From NCBI RefSeq assembly GCF_003255815.1, contig NC_037677.1, forward strand, positions 109,506,636-109,570,635: DNA of 64,000 nucleotides, given 5' to 3'. The position numbers and the translations under genes are program-made. Positions 54,398-64,000 of this stretch are shown in pieces. The stretch comes from Theropithecus gelada (taxonomy: Eukaryota > Chordata > Mammalia > Primates > Cercopithecidae). How positions within the stretch are numbered: position 1 is the first letter of the stretch; each line of letters starts with the position of its first letter. The notes beneath the pieces are model-generated. The model had not been told where the DNA came from. It saw nothing but the letters and a program-made list of their open reading frames with translations, and made no database searches.

Positions 54398-54510
54398 TTT
54401 TTTGTATTTTTAGTAGAGATGGGGTTTCCCCATGTTGCACCACTGCACTACAGCCTGGGAGACAGAGCAAGACTTTGTCGCCAAAAAAAAAAAGAAGAAA
54501 AAAAAAAAAG
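54398..54510 (+). mobile_element. Alu insertion with 5' inversion (twin-priming-like)
   Basis: Between a perfect 11-bp target duplication GAAGCTGGAAT (54387-54397, 54511-54521) lie two pieces. The first is a minus-strand Alu segment (54398-54437, linker and adjacent left-monomer sequence). The second is a plus-strand Alu 3' end with A tail (54438-54510). Everything else of the Alu is missing. Confidence 0.88.
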
Positions 54511-54604
54511 GAAGCTGGAATCAAAAGAGCACTTACTGTATGATTCCATTTATATAATACACAAGAACAGGTCAAACTAATCTAGAGTTATAAAAGTCAG
54601 AATA

Positions 54605-54940
54605 GGCTGGGTACAGTGGCTCACACCTGTAATCACGCACTTTGGGAGGCTGAGGCAAGCAGATCACCTGAGGTCAGGAGTTCAAGACCAGCCTGGCCAA
54701 GATGGTGAAACCCCATCTCTACTGAAAATACAAAACATTAGCTGGGCGTGATGGTGGGCCTCTGTAATCCCAGCTACTCAGGAGGCTGAGGCAGGAGAAT
54801 CACTTGAACCCGGGAGGTGGAGGCTGCAGTAAGCCGAGATCGTAGCATTGCATTCCAGCCTGGGTGACAAAAGCAAAAGTCCGTCTCAAAAAAAAAAAAT
54901 AAAAATAAAAATAAAAAAATAAATAAATAAGTAAAAATAA
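54605..54940 (+). mobile_element. Alu SINE with AT-rich tail
   Basis: Full-length. The tail consists of AAAAAT and AAAT units. Confidence 0.95.
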
Positions 54941-54957
54941 TGGTTACTTTTTGGGTA

Positions 54958-55078
54958 GGACTGCCAGATATAAATACAGGCGACCTAGCTAATTTTGAAT
55001 TTCAGAAAAACAGCAAATAATTTTTTAGTATAAATATGTTTCATGCAATATTTTTATTTGCTAAATCTGGCAACCTTA
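54958..55078. mobile_element. small DNA-transposon-like element
   Basis: The ends GGACTGCCAGATA and (reverse) GGTTGCCAGATTT are inverted. The flanks share TTTTGGG on both sides, a likely 7-8 bp target duplication. Family not named. Confidence 0.5.
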
Positions 55079-55199
55079 TTTTGGGAGAATATCCATTTGC
55101 AGGGTACGCAGGGATTGCTTATGTGGTTCTGGTAATATTCTAGATGTTATATTGCATGGGTGTGTTCATTTGTAAACATTCATAAGGTGAATATTTTAA

Positions 55200-55496
55200 T
55201 TTTTTTTTTTTTTTGAGATGGAGTATCGCTCTGTCACCCAGGCTGGAGTGCAGTGGTGTAATCTCGGCTCACTGCAAGCTCCGCCTCCCAGGTTCACACC
55301 ATTCTCCTGCCTCAGCCTCCCGAGTAGCTGGGACTACAGGCGCCCGCCACCACGCCTGACTAATTTGTTTGTATTTTTAGTAGAGATGGAGTTTCACCAT
55401 GTTAGCCAGGATGGTCTCAATTTGCTGACCTCGTGATCTGCCCATCGTGGCCTCCCAAAGTGCTGTGATTACAGGCATGAGCCATTGCGCCCGGCC
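55200..55496 (-). mobile_element. Alu SINE (AluY-like)
   Basis: Near-consensus, with GAATATTT flanks on both sides. Confidence 0.95.
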
Positions 55497-55540
55497 GAAT
55501 ATTTAAAGTTTTTGCACTTTATGATATGAATGTTACACTC

Positions 55541-55866
55541 TTATTTATTATTATTATTATTATTGTTGTTGTTATTATTATTTGAGATGAAGTTTTGCTT
55601 TGTTGCCCAGGCTGGAGTGCAGTAGAGTGATCTCAGCTCACGGCAACGTCCGCCTCCTGGGTTCAAGCGATTCTCCTGCCTCAGCCTCCTGAGTAGCTGG
55701 GACTACGTAGGTGTGTGCCACTATGCCCGGCTAATTTTTGTATTTTTAGAAGAGACAAGGTTTCATCATGTTGGCCAGGCTGGTCTCAAACTCCTGACCT
55801 CAAGTGATCCACTTGCCTTGGCCTCCCAAAGTGCTGGATTACAGGCGTGAGGCCCCACACCTGGCC
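55541..55866 (-). mobile_element. Alu SINE with (TTA)n/(TTG)n tail
   Basis: Tail microsatellite 55541-55582, then a full-length body. Confidence 0.95.
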
Positions 55867-55894
55867 TAACAAAAATGTTTTTAAAATTAAAAGA

Positions 55895-56110
55895 GAAGTA
55901 GAGCAATATAGGAAGAGCCAAGAATCCTGGGTTCAAATCTCAGCTCTTACTGACTAGAGTGAGTTTGGTCAAGCTTTTCGAGGTCTCAGTTTTTTCATCT
56001 GTAAAATGGAAACAGTTTTAACAAGAGATACTTCTACTAACTCCATTTTATTTAAGAGAAAATGGAAGTGTGCCTACTGCTTTGCTACTGGAAAGTGCTT
56101 CTTAAATTGT
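55895..56110 (+). mobile_element. MIR SINE
   Basis: GGGTTCAAATCTCAGCTCTT, CAGTTTTTTCATCTGTAAAA and TACTGGAAAGTGCTTCTTAA. Confidence 0.85.
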
Positions 56111-56294
56111 AAAAGAGTCAACAAATCTAAGACGTTACGTATGATTATTTAGGACAGAAGATTTTAATGCAAAATCTAGGGATTATTTGCAGAAATTTAA
56201 ATGTCAGTACATTTTCCTGGTGAGACAGCCTAAATCTAGCTTTGGATTCTCAAAGGAGGTTTCTGACAACCTTCCCTACAAATTGAAAAGTTAG

Positions 56295-56598
56295 GGCCGG
56301 TCACGTTGACTCACGCCTGTAATCCCAGCACTTTGGGAGGCCAAGGCGGGTGGATCACCTGAGCTCAGGAGTCTGAGACCAGCCTGGCCAACACGGTGAA
56401 ACCCAATCTCTACTAAAAATACAAAAATTAGCTGGGTGTGGTAGCGTGCCCCTGTAATCTCAGCTACTTGGGAAGCTGAGGTGAGAGAATCGCTTGAACC
56501 CGGGAGGTGGAAGTTGCAGTGAGCTGAGATCGCGCCACTGCACTCCAACCTGGGCGACAAGAGCGAAACTCCATCTCTAAATAAATACATAAATAAAT
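56295..56598 (+). mobile_element. Alu SINE (AluS-like)
   Basis: Perfect 9-bp target duplication AAAAGTTAG (56286-56294, 56599-56607). Confidence 0.96.
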
Positions 56599-56607
56599 AA
56601 AAGTTAG

Positions 56608-57189
56608 AAGACCCTTGATCTGAAGGAGACCATCCATCCCAGAGTAGGCAGTAGTAGCCTTGACTGGACTACTGTGACCTGGAGTTCCTTTCTTCCCCTT
56701 TGTCCTAGCCTTCCTTCTTTCCTTCCTTTTCACTGCAAAGCAGGCTGCTTCTGGGAGCCAGCATTCAGTTGCCTCCCTTTTGTAAGCAGGGTCTGGGGTT
56801 GAGAGGATAGCAGGCCTTCCTCACCAGGAGCTATGCTCTTGCTTAATTAGTGTTTGCCAAGGGCTGCAGATTATTAAACTACTAGTCACTTGTGATGAAG
56901 CCTTGGGGGCTTTCGAAATCTATGTGCTGCCCTAACTGGATGGGAGGGACTTGCCTGAAGGTTCAGGGCGAGGAGGGTGTTTGGAGTTGCTCTTTTGGTG
57001 GGGCTGCCCCTCCCAGTGGATAGCACCACAAAGAGATCCCAAAAGGTCTTTGCTGCAATTGTCCAGCTTGTCTTTGGGGTTCGAAAGACACCATGAGGGA
57101 TGTGTTTGATTTGAGTTTAGGCACCTTTCCTTTGTATAATGCAGCTGCTCCTTTGTATAATGCAGATTAACTGGGAGGGACAGGATAGC
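56608..57189. promoter_or_regulatory. unique DNA, weak regulatory candidate
   Basis: Repeat-free, with TTGCTTAATTAGTGTTTGCC and CAGATTATTAAACTACTAG near 56830-56885. A 21-bp tandem pair containing CCTTTGTATAATGCAG lies at 57128-57165. Confidence 0.22.
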
Positions 57190-57510
57190 AGTGATAAGAG
57201 CTAAGGTCTACTGGGCTCTCCCAAGGAGCGAGAACTATGCTACATCTTGGTATTCCATCCCCATCTGGAGAAGGGAGGCAAGAAAGGGAAACTGCCCCCA
57301 TTGAAAGACATAGAAATCAAGGCAACTCTACATGTTATTTCACTGAATCCTGGTAATAACACTCACATGTAGCTATTACAACCCCGTTTTACAGATACGG
57401 AAGACAGTCAGCATGATTTATGGAGGGGCCCAAGGTCACGCATCCACACAGGGCAAGATCCACACGATCCAAGATTTCAGTCCTGCTGCTGAGGCCAAGA
57501 GGCTCCCTCG
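57190..57510 (-). mobile_element. MIR SINE (long)
   Basis: TCACTGAATCCTGGTAATAA, CCCGTTTTACAGATACGGAA and GGCCCAAGGTCACGCATCC. Confidence 0.7.
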
Positions 57511-57701
57511 TGCAGGGCATGGGTTCTCAACAGGACTGTGGGGGCTGGGGAGGGTCACAGTTGGAAAAAACTTCCCTGGCCATTCTAATACAGCCCCTGG
57601 TTGGCTGGGGGACTTGGGGGTGGGGAGAAGGGATGGTGGCATCCCCCTAATCAGTTAGAGAACTGATTTACTAAAGTGAATCTAAAGTATATCACATTTC
57701 T

Positions 57702-58156
57702 TTTTTTTTTTTTTTTTTTTTTTTTTTGAGACGGAGTCTCGCTCTGTCGCCCAGGCTGGAGTGCAGTGGCCGGATCTCAGCTCACTGCAAGCTCCGCCTC
57801 CCGGGTGCATGCCATTCTCCTGGCTCAGCCTCCCGAGTAGCTGGGACTACAGGCACCCGCCACCTCGCCCGGCTAGTTTTTTGTAATTTTTAGTAGAGAT
57901 GGGGTTTCANNNNNNNNNNNNNNNNNNNNNNNNNNNNNNNNNNNNNNNNNNNNNNNNNNNNNNNNNNNNNCTCAGCCTCCCGAGTAGCTGGGACTACAGG
58001 CACCCGCCACCTCGCCCGGCTAGTTTTTTGTAATTTTTAGTAGAGATGGGGTTTCACCGTGTTAGCCAGGATGGTCTCGATCTCCTGACCTCGTGATCCG
58101 CCCGTCTCGGCCTCCCAAAGTGCTGGGATTACAGGCTTGAGCCACTGCGCCCGGCC
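57702..58156 (-). mobile_element. young Alu (AluYR-like) containing a false assembly gap
   Basis: An 18-bp target duplication AAAGTATATCACATTTCT (57684-57701, 58158-58175) shows a single insertion. The 86 bases before the gap (57824-57909) are repeated identically after it (57971-58056). Collapsing them gives a normal Alu of about 308 bp. Confidence 0.95.
57910..57970. other. assembly gap (61 N), probably spurious
   Basis: It lies between two identical 86-base stretches of the same Alu, as expected from overlapping contig ends left unmerged. Confidence 0.95.
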
Positions 58157-58177
58157 CAAAGTATATCACATTTCTAA

Positions 58178-58478
58178 GGCAGGGCACGGTGCCTCATGCC
58201 CGTAATCCCAGCACTTTAGGAGGCTGAAGCGGGCGGATCATTTGAGGCCAGGAATTGGAGACCAGCCTCGCCAACGTGGTAAAACTCTGTCTCTAAAATA
58301 CAAAAATTAGTCAGGCATGGTGGTACTCACCTGTCCCAGCTACTCGGGAGGCTGAGGCAGGAGAGCTGCTTGAACCCAGCAGGTGGAGGCTGCAGTGAGC
58401 CAAGATTGCACCACTGCACTTCAGCCTGGGAGATGGAGCAAGACTCAGTGTCAAAAATAAATAAATAAATCAATAAAT
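58178..58478 (+). mobile_element. Alu SINE (AluS-like)
   Basis: Small deletions in both monomers and an (AAAT)n tail. Confidence 0.94.
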
Positions 58479-58479
58479 C

Positions 58480-58754
58480 GCGGGGCTCACGCCTGTAATC
58501 CTAGCACTTTGGGAGGTCGAGGCGGGTGGATCACTTGAGGTGAGGAGTTCGTGACCAGCCTGGCCAACATGATGAAACCCCATCTCTACTAAAAATACAA
58601 AAATTAGGTGGACATGGTGGCACGCACCTGTAGTCCCAACTACTCAGGAGGCTGAGGCAGGAGAATTGCTTGAACCTGGGAGGCAGAGGTTGCAGTGAGC
58701 TGAGATTGTGCCACTTCACTCCAGCCTCGGCGACAGAGGGAGACTTTGTCTTGG
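58480..58754 (+). mobile_element. Alu SINE, slightly 5'-truncated
   Basis: Begins GGGGCTCACGCCTGTAATCC. Its tail grades into the AAAG microsatellite. Confidence 0.94.
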
Positions 58755-58814
58755 AAGGAAGGAAGGAAGGAAGGAAGGAAAGGAGAAAGAACGAAGGAAA
58801 GAAAGAAAGAGAAA

Positions 58815-58902
<88 letters not shown>

Positions 58903-58914
58903 GAAAAAGAAAGA
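58755..58914 (+). repeat. (GGAA)n-(GAAA)n microsatellite
   Basis: GGAA units to about 58780, mixed purines, then about 20 pure GAAA units (58818-58900). It evidently arose from the Alu tail. Confidence 0.98.
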
Positions 58915-58950
58915 ATCACATTTCTTCCAGAGAGAGGACTCCATGTAGAG

Positions 58951-59220
58951 CAGTGGTTCTCTAAGTGAGGATGATTTTATACTCTCCCTCCCCACCCACC
59001 GTTCCTCCCCGCCCCCCAACCCCCACAGTCTGCTGGGGATGTGTGACAATTTCTGGAGACATCTGTTATGATCACAACCGCTGGGGGAGTGGGGAGGGTC
59101 TGGCAACTAGTGGGCAGAAACTAGGAGTGCTGCCCAGTACCCCACACGCACAGGACAGCTCCTGACAACAAAGACGTATTCAGTCCAAAACATTAATAGC
59201 GCTAAGCTTCAGAAACCCTG
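58951..59220 (+). mobile_element. hAT DNA transposon (MER20-like)
   Basis: Starts CAGTGGTTCTCTAAGTGAGG, has ACAATTTCTGGAGACATCTG, GCACAGGACAGCTCCTGACA and CAAAACATTAATAGCGCTAA, and ends AGAAACCCTG. Close to full length. Confidence 0.85.
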
Positions 59221-59474
59221 GGGGAGACTAAAGGGTGCTGTTTTGGGGTAGGGGGCGAGGAAGGGGCAAAGTTGGGGAGAGGGCTCTGGAGATCCCAGAA
59301 GAAGGCTAAGTAGGGGAGGAATGGATGGACAAATGTTAACTTCACAGCGTAGCCGGGTGTGAGTTTTGCTTTAAAGAAATCTATTTATATTTTGCCAAGA
59401 TCCCCTTTATACTCCCAGGGTGTCACAGAAAAATCGTGAGGATGAGTCTGTCGTTGGGTTGACCAGAATCCAGG
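59221..59474. other. unique DNA
   Basis: No feature recognised. Confidence 0.5.
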
Positions 59475-59685
59475 AGCAAAACAAAGATCTGGACTGGGAG
59501 ACAGGAAACCTGCATTCCAGTCCTGGTCTGGCCACTTACCAACTATGGGACACCGGGCCACACTGGATCTCTTGGAGCCTCAGTTTCTTTTCCTGTAAAA
59601 TGGGGGTAATTTGTTCTCTCTACCTCACAAGGTGTTTTAAGCAGTAAGTGGGACAATCTATAAGAAAGGGCTTTTGGAAGGACAA
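59475..59685 (+). mobile_element. MIR SINE
   Basis: CATTCCAGTCCTGGTCTGGC, CTCAGTTTCTTTTCCTGTAA and CTACCTCACAAGGTGTTTTA. Confidence 0.88.
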
Positions 59686-59689
59686 TCCC

Positions 59690-60093
59690 TGTTAGGCCGT
59701 TCTTGCACTGCAGTAAGGAGATACCTGAGACTGGGCAATTTATAAAGAGAAGGGGCTTAGTTGGCTAACAGTTCTTCAGGGTATACCGGAAGCACAGCGC
59801 TGACATTGCTGGGCTTCTGGAGAGGTTGCAGGGAGCTTTTGATGCTCATGGTGGAAGGTAGAGGGGGAGCAGGCATGTCACATGGTGAAAGCAAGAGCAA
59901 GTGAAAGAGAGTGAATGGGAGGGGGGTGCCACACATTTTTTAATGACCAGATCTCACTCACTATGATGAAGACAGCACCAAGCCATGAGGATCTGCCCCC
60001 ATAATCCAAACACCTCCCACCAGCCCCCATCTCCAGCATTGAGGATTACAATTCAACCTGAGACTTGGGAGGGGCAAATATCCAACTCTATCA
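59690..60093 (-). mobile_element. MaLR solo LTR (MST/THE1-like)
   Basis: On the minus strand it begins TGATAGAGTTGGATATTTGC and ends CGGCCTAACA. The 5-bp flanks ATCCC/ATCTC (59685-59689, 60094-60098) match at 4 of 5. 404 bp, without internal retroviral sequence. Confidence 0.85.
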
Positions 60094-60183
60094 ATCTCCT
60101 TATAGGACAGAGGATGCTGCTGTTGTGAATCTGCATGCAGGTCTCCGAGTACATTTGGATAAGTGGGGTTCATCATTTTTTAA

Positions 60184-60493
60184 AATTACTTTTTACTTTT
60201 TTTTTTTTTTTTTGGACAGAGTCTTGCTCAGTCTCCGAGGCTAGAGTGCAGTGGTGCGATCTTGGCTCACCGCCACCTCTGCCTCCTAGGCTTAAGTGAT
60301 TCTCCTGCCTCAGCCTCCTGAATAGCTGGGATTACAGTCACCTGCCACCATGCCTGGCTGATTTTTATATTTTTAGTAGAGAAAGGGTTTCACCATGTTG
60401 GCCAGACTGGTCTCGAACTCCTGATCTCAAATGATCCACCTGCCTTGGCCTCTCAAAGTGCTCGGATTACAGGTGCGAACCACTGCACCTGGC
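60184..60493 (-). mobile_element. Alu SINE (AluS-like)
   Basis: CATCATTT occurs at 60172 and 60494 as a target duplication. Confidence 0.95.
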
Positions 60494-60540
60494 CCATCAT
60501 TTATTTTTAAATTGAAGGAGTGAAATTAAATATTTTGTCA

Positions 60541-60822
60541 TTGGGTGCAATGGCTCATGCTTGGAATCCCAGCACTTTGGGAGGCTCAGGCAGGTGAATC
60601 ACGAGGTCAGCAGATCGAGACCATCCTGGCTAATGTGCTGAAACCCTGTCTCTACTAAAAATACAAAAATTATCCAGGCATGGTGGCGTGTGCCTGTAGT
60701 CTCGGCTACTCAGGAACTGAGGCAGGAGAATCACTTGAACCCAGGAGGCGAAGGTTGCAGTGAGCCAAGATCGTGCCACTGCACTCCAGCCTGGGCAACA
60801 GAGCAAGACTCCGTCTCGAAAA

Positions 60823-60857
<35 letters not shown>

Positions 60858-60870
60858 ATATATATATATA
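60541..60870 (+). mobile_element. Alu SINE with (AAAT)n(TA)n tail
   Basis: Perfect 10-bp target duplication TATTTTGTCA (60531-60540, 60871-60880). The microsatellite tail spans 60821-60870. Confidence 0.96.
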
Positions 60871-60880
60871 TATTTTGTCA

Positions 60881-61126
60881 TCCACATGCTTTGAAATTCA
60901 AGCATGAGAGTAAAATTGACAGAGGTTTACAATTATATATCAGGTGCAATGTTAACAATGACTACCTTAAAATGTCCCCAACTTGTGTGAGAGGTATGGA
61001 TATAAGAGGAAGAAAGTCAAAGCATTTATCTTTCAAAATAGAGCATTACTTCCATCCTGATGGCACAAATAATCCATGCCTAGTTGTAAAAAAATGATAA
61101 TAATAAAAGACAACATAGGGAAGTAT
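60881..61126. other. unassigned DNA
   Basis: No feature recognised; possibly an old repeat continuing at 61706-61785. Confidence 0.4.
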
Positions 61127-61141
61127 GAAAATGAAAGCAAA

Positions 61142-61705
61142 GGCTGGGTGCACTGGCTCACATCTGTAATCCCAGTGCTTTGGGAGGCTGAGGTGGGAGG
61201 ATTGCTTGAGTCTAGGAGTTTGAGACCAGCTTGAACAATATAGCGAGACTTTGTCTCTAAAAATAAAAAATATGGCCAGGCACAGTGGCTCACACCTGTA
61301 ATCCCAGCACTTTGGGAGGCTGAGGCAGGTGGATCACCTGAGGTCAGAAGTTCGAGGAGGAGGCTGAGGCAGGAGAATCGCTTGAACCCAGGAGGTGGAG
61401 GTTGTGGTGAGACTAGATAGCACCACTGTACTCCAGCCTTGTCGACAGAGTGACACTCTGTCTTGAAATAAATAAATAAATAAATAAATAAAATAAACAA
61501 ATAAAAAATAAAAGTTAGTCGGTGTAGTGGTGCATGTCTGTAGACCTAACTACTTGGTAAGCTAAAATCGGAGGATTGCTTGAGTCCAGGAGTTCCAGGC
61601 TGTAGTGAGCTAGAATTGTGCCACTGTGCTGCAGCCTGGGAGACAGAGCAAGGACCTGTCTCAAAATAAATAAATAAATAAACAAACAAACAAACCAAAC
61701 AAAAG
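61142..61705 (+). mobile_element. AluJ-like element carrying a nested Alu
   Basis: Left monomer 61142-61273, right monomer 61513-61705. The whole is flanked by a 15-bp target duplication GAAAATGAAAG(C/T)AAA (61127-61141, 61706-61720). Confidence 0.94.
61274..61512 (+). mobile_element. nested Alu SINE with internal deletion
   Basis: Head and tail are present but GAAGTTCGAGGAGGAGGCTG joins the left monomer to the right-monomer end. (AAAT)n tail. Confidence 0.94.
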
Positions 61706-61787
61706 GAAAATGAAAGTAAAAATTATCCCAAATTCTATCATCTAGGGGGAAAAAGTGCTGTTGACATTTTGAAGCAAATGTCTCCAA

Positions 61788-62058
61788 TTTTTTTTTTTTT
61801 ATGTTTTTTTGAGACAGTCTCGCTCTGTCACCCAGGCTGGAGTACAGTGGCACAATCTCAGCTCACTGCAACCTCTGCCTCCTGGGTTCAAGTGATTCTC
61901 TTGCCTCAGCCTCCAGGGGGGCCAGGATTACAGGTGCCCGCCACCATGCCCTGCTAATTTTTGTATTTTTTTAGTAGAGACGGGGTTTCACCATGTTGAC
62001 CAGGCTGGTCTTGAACTCCTGACCACAAGTGATTCACCCATCTTGGCCTCCCAAAGTC
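61788..62058 (-). mobile_element. Alu SINE missing its first ~35 bases
   Basis: Ends at GGCCTCCCAAAGT, without the GCTGGGATTACAGG...GGCC head. Confidence 0.92.
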
Positions 62059-63560
62059 AAATATTTTTAATGAATAATTATATAAAAAAGAACTCTACAG
62101 TACATGCTTTTTTGTAACCAGCAATATTATAGCATGAACATCCAGAAGATAACATTAGAAAGATGCTTCTTGTATAAAGGGGTGTGTGAGGTGCCTTCAA
62201 AGAAGAAAAGACAGAAAGACATTAACATCAGATCCTTCCCTAAGAAATGTTCTATCTGGCTTCCAGATAGAGTCATCACCTTTGTCGTATGGGTGGGTGG
62301 CAGAGCCAGGAGGGTCTCACAGGCATATAGATGCCATCAGTTATGGCCTTTAGCCCCTAAGGTACATTGATTAGAAGGAGAATGGGAAGTGGTGGGGCCC
62401 CAGGAGGCCTCTTCGGATTCTTCCTGGCCTAAGACTTGGGTTTCTTTAGAAGCAGAGTCCTTTGCAGGATGAGAACAAGGAACCTGCATCCCTGTGCTGT
62501 CAACAGACCATCAAGAACCTTGGCCACCCTTAAAAAGCACGGGGAGGATTTCCAGCAGTGTGAGAAGTCATTAGAAATTCAGTGTATAGGGACACAGGCA
62601 AAGAGAAACACCACGTCTCCATAGGTGGGGGTGCTGGGAGGGGCTCCCGTGTTTCTCATGGAGTTTGGGGGTTATTATAACCTCTCACTCTCAGCATCCT
62701 GGAACTTTTAATAACGATTAATGCTCTCCTTCCTGCTCTACATATTTACAGAATGCCCTCGGGCTACCCAGAACCGTGTTTGCTAAAGATGGCAGTCCAC
62801 CGGAAGCCTCTCTTGTTGGTGCTAAACCTTGTGCTGCATGTTGTTGTCTATACTGAGATCCAAACTCACTCCGGATCCCGGAACTCGTTCATTGAAACTT
62901 CTTCCCTTTCCTCATCGAAATGAGTGTTTTGTTAGGAAACGTAATCCATCCATACCAATTTGGAATTTGGAATTTGCAGAAACATTTGGAATTCTGCAAA
63001 GGAGGAGACAGAGTTGTTGATTCTAATCCAGTCTCAAGTTGATTCGGTCAACATGGATTTAGTCTTTTCTCAAGACAGATTGGGGCTGATGCTGCTGTGG
63101 ATTCCTAGTGAGGACCAAACCTGAAATCTTCACACTGTGGACCTGGGAGTCTCCTTGGATCTTTTACCTCCTCCCATCCCATATTGCTTCTGGCCAGATG
63201 CAGGTGTGTGAGCCCACACCTAGATGAATTTCAAGGGGGAACAATGGCATCATCCCCTCCTGAAATTTCACCTGCTCTGTCGCTTGAACACACGTAAGAC
63301 ACCTTGTGAGACCGCTCAATGCCAGGGGACATAGTATCTGCCTCATTTTAAGGTGTCCATGTTTTAGTGGAAGGTGCTTTGGTATCTGTGACATTTTTGA
63401 ATACAGCAATGGATTTGAGTGGGCAAAGCTGCTCTGTAAGACAGGGTGGGGTCATTGAAGCCATTTTAAAAAGAGAAAACAAAAGAAAACCTCAGGCATT
63501 TTAATATGCTAAATACGCATCCAATTATTAATTCTAAAGACCTCTACAAATCAACCTACA
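62059..63560. other. unique DNA, no gene recognised
   Basis: Repeat-poor. An acceptor-like CTCTACATATTTACAG at 62736-62751 and a short tandem TTTGGAATTTGGAATTTGCA near 62958 are the only visible patterns. Confidence 0.45.
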
Positions 63561-63565
63561 TGAAA

Positions 63566-63790
63566 CTTTTTTCACCTTTTTCCTGCCTCTTTTCCCCTTC
63601 TCAGAAACATTTAGACCTACCCTATGGCAATGACTACTGGGAAGTCTCTGCCCTGTATATCAGGGTAGCACAAATAATTCAGCATAAAGCAGCCCAGTTG
63701 CTGTAGCTTGGCATTAGGATAAGTATATCTTAAGAAAGTTCTTATGCAGACTTGGCTTCAGGCAATAAAACGTCATAGACGTATAACTGT
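63566..63790 (+). other. possible terminal exon of an unseen transcript (speculative)
   Basis: A long pyrimidine tract ending CCCCTTCTCAG (63566-63604) is a strong-looking 3' splice site. After it a 34-codon open stretch runs to TAG at about 63704, and AATAAA follows at 63764-63769. No upstream exon is visible and the peptide is not recognised, so a non-coding last exon or a chance arrangement is equally possible. Confidence 0.15.
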
Positions 63791-64000
63791 AGCGAGCGAA
63801 ATTTCTAGGGAGCAAATTAGGCTGAAAACATCTTCTAGAGACAGCTAGAAAGGAATTGTACACCACCCCAAAATAAGGCAGGTTATGCAGTAAATGTTTC
63901 ATTTATTGGCCTTCTTCCATTACTATTAGGGTTAAAAGACATCTTGTCAATAAGAAAAGTATATTTATGGAGGACTGATGTCTTTCAGAAAGCTGTTCCT
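63791..64000. other. unique DNA
   Basis: No feature recognised. Confidence 0.5.

Larger units (their letters stand above)
53135..55540 (+). mobile_element. L1M 3' end, interrupted five times
   Basis: ORF2-end text (AAAAATTCTTCTAGAAGGCA, CAAAAGCAATAACCATAAAG, CAACATCATTAGTTAACAAG, CATAGCAACCCTGTTTATCT) runs on to a 3' UTR (ATGGGTGTGTTCATTTGTAA, TTTGCACTTTATGATATGAA). Frame broken. It hosts Alus at 53347, 54398, 54605 and 55200 and a DNA element at 54958. Confidence 0.85.

Noticed and set aside
58531..59106. 191-codon Ser/Phe/Leu-rich minus-strand frame
   Set aside because: Translation of the AAAG microsatellite joined to an antisense Alu.

Overview
This is vertebrate, specifically primate, nuclear DNA. 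About 60 Alu copies (roughly a quarter to a third of the sequence) sit on top of an older layer of MIR, L2, L1M/HAL1-like, MaLR/ERVL LTR and hAT DNA-transposon relics. The youngest Alus (29051-29350, 50494-50792, 57702-58156, and the one next to the gap at 34465) carry the combination I associate with the Old World monkey AluYR lineage: CTCAAGCCTGTAATCCC in the head, AAAAAACTAGCCGGGCG in the middle and GATCCGGCCACTGCACTCC near the end. Some have long perfect target-site duplications. A macaque/baboon/guenon-type genome is therefore the best guess. Two runs of N (34465-34564 and 57910-57970) show a draft assembly.

I found no protein-coding exon I can name, no tRNA/rRNA/snRNA gene and no CpG island. 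The longer open frames are translations of Alus, L1 remnants and simple repeats. The window looks intergenic or deep-intronic. Two spots have exon-like signals (a 48-codon ORF at 29440-29586 behind a good acceptor-like tract, and a possible terminal exon at 63605-63790), and both are weak hypotheses.

Layout. 0-2.4 kb is mostly unique, with a homeodomain-site-rich stretch at 1.4-2.25 kb that may be regulatory. 2.2-3.7 kb holds an AluJ and a locally scrambled inverted copy of its neighbourhood. 3.8-12.6 kb mixes Alus, an inverted duplication (6.95-8.06 kb), an L2, two MLT1-type LTRs (one inserted into a MIR), an MLT2-type LTR and an L1 3' end. 13.1-14.1 kb is unique with a perfect palindrome. 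14.4-28.8 kb is dense Alu with MIR, L2 and hAT relics. 28.8-36.6 kb holds a young Alu, a 0.6 kb GT-rich minisatellite, MER5A-type relics, an assembly gap and a second candidate regulatory stretch (35.6-36.5 kb). 37-47 kb is Alu-rich, with an L1M 3' end and a head-to-tail Alu array at 43-44.5 kb. 47.2-51.6 kb is a HAL1/L1M-type element interrupted by another L1 fragment and Alus. 53.1-55.5 kb is an L1M 3' end carrying four Alus (one with a 5' inversion) and a small DNA element. 56.6-60.1 kb holds unique DNA, a false assembly gap inside an Alu, an AAAG microsatellite, a MER20-type element and an MST/THE1-type LTR. 62.1-64 kb is mostly unique.

The items most worth a second look are structural: a multi-step template-switch rearrangement at 3.3-3.55 kb, a twin-priming-like Alu at 54.4 kb, the 184-bp inverted duplication at 7-8 kb, and the spurious gap at 57.9 kb. 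All repeat family names come from memory of consensus sequences and are not database matches. I see no sign of a new gene system here.
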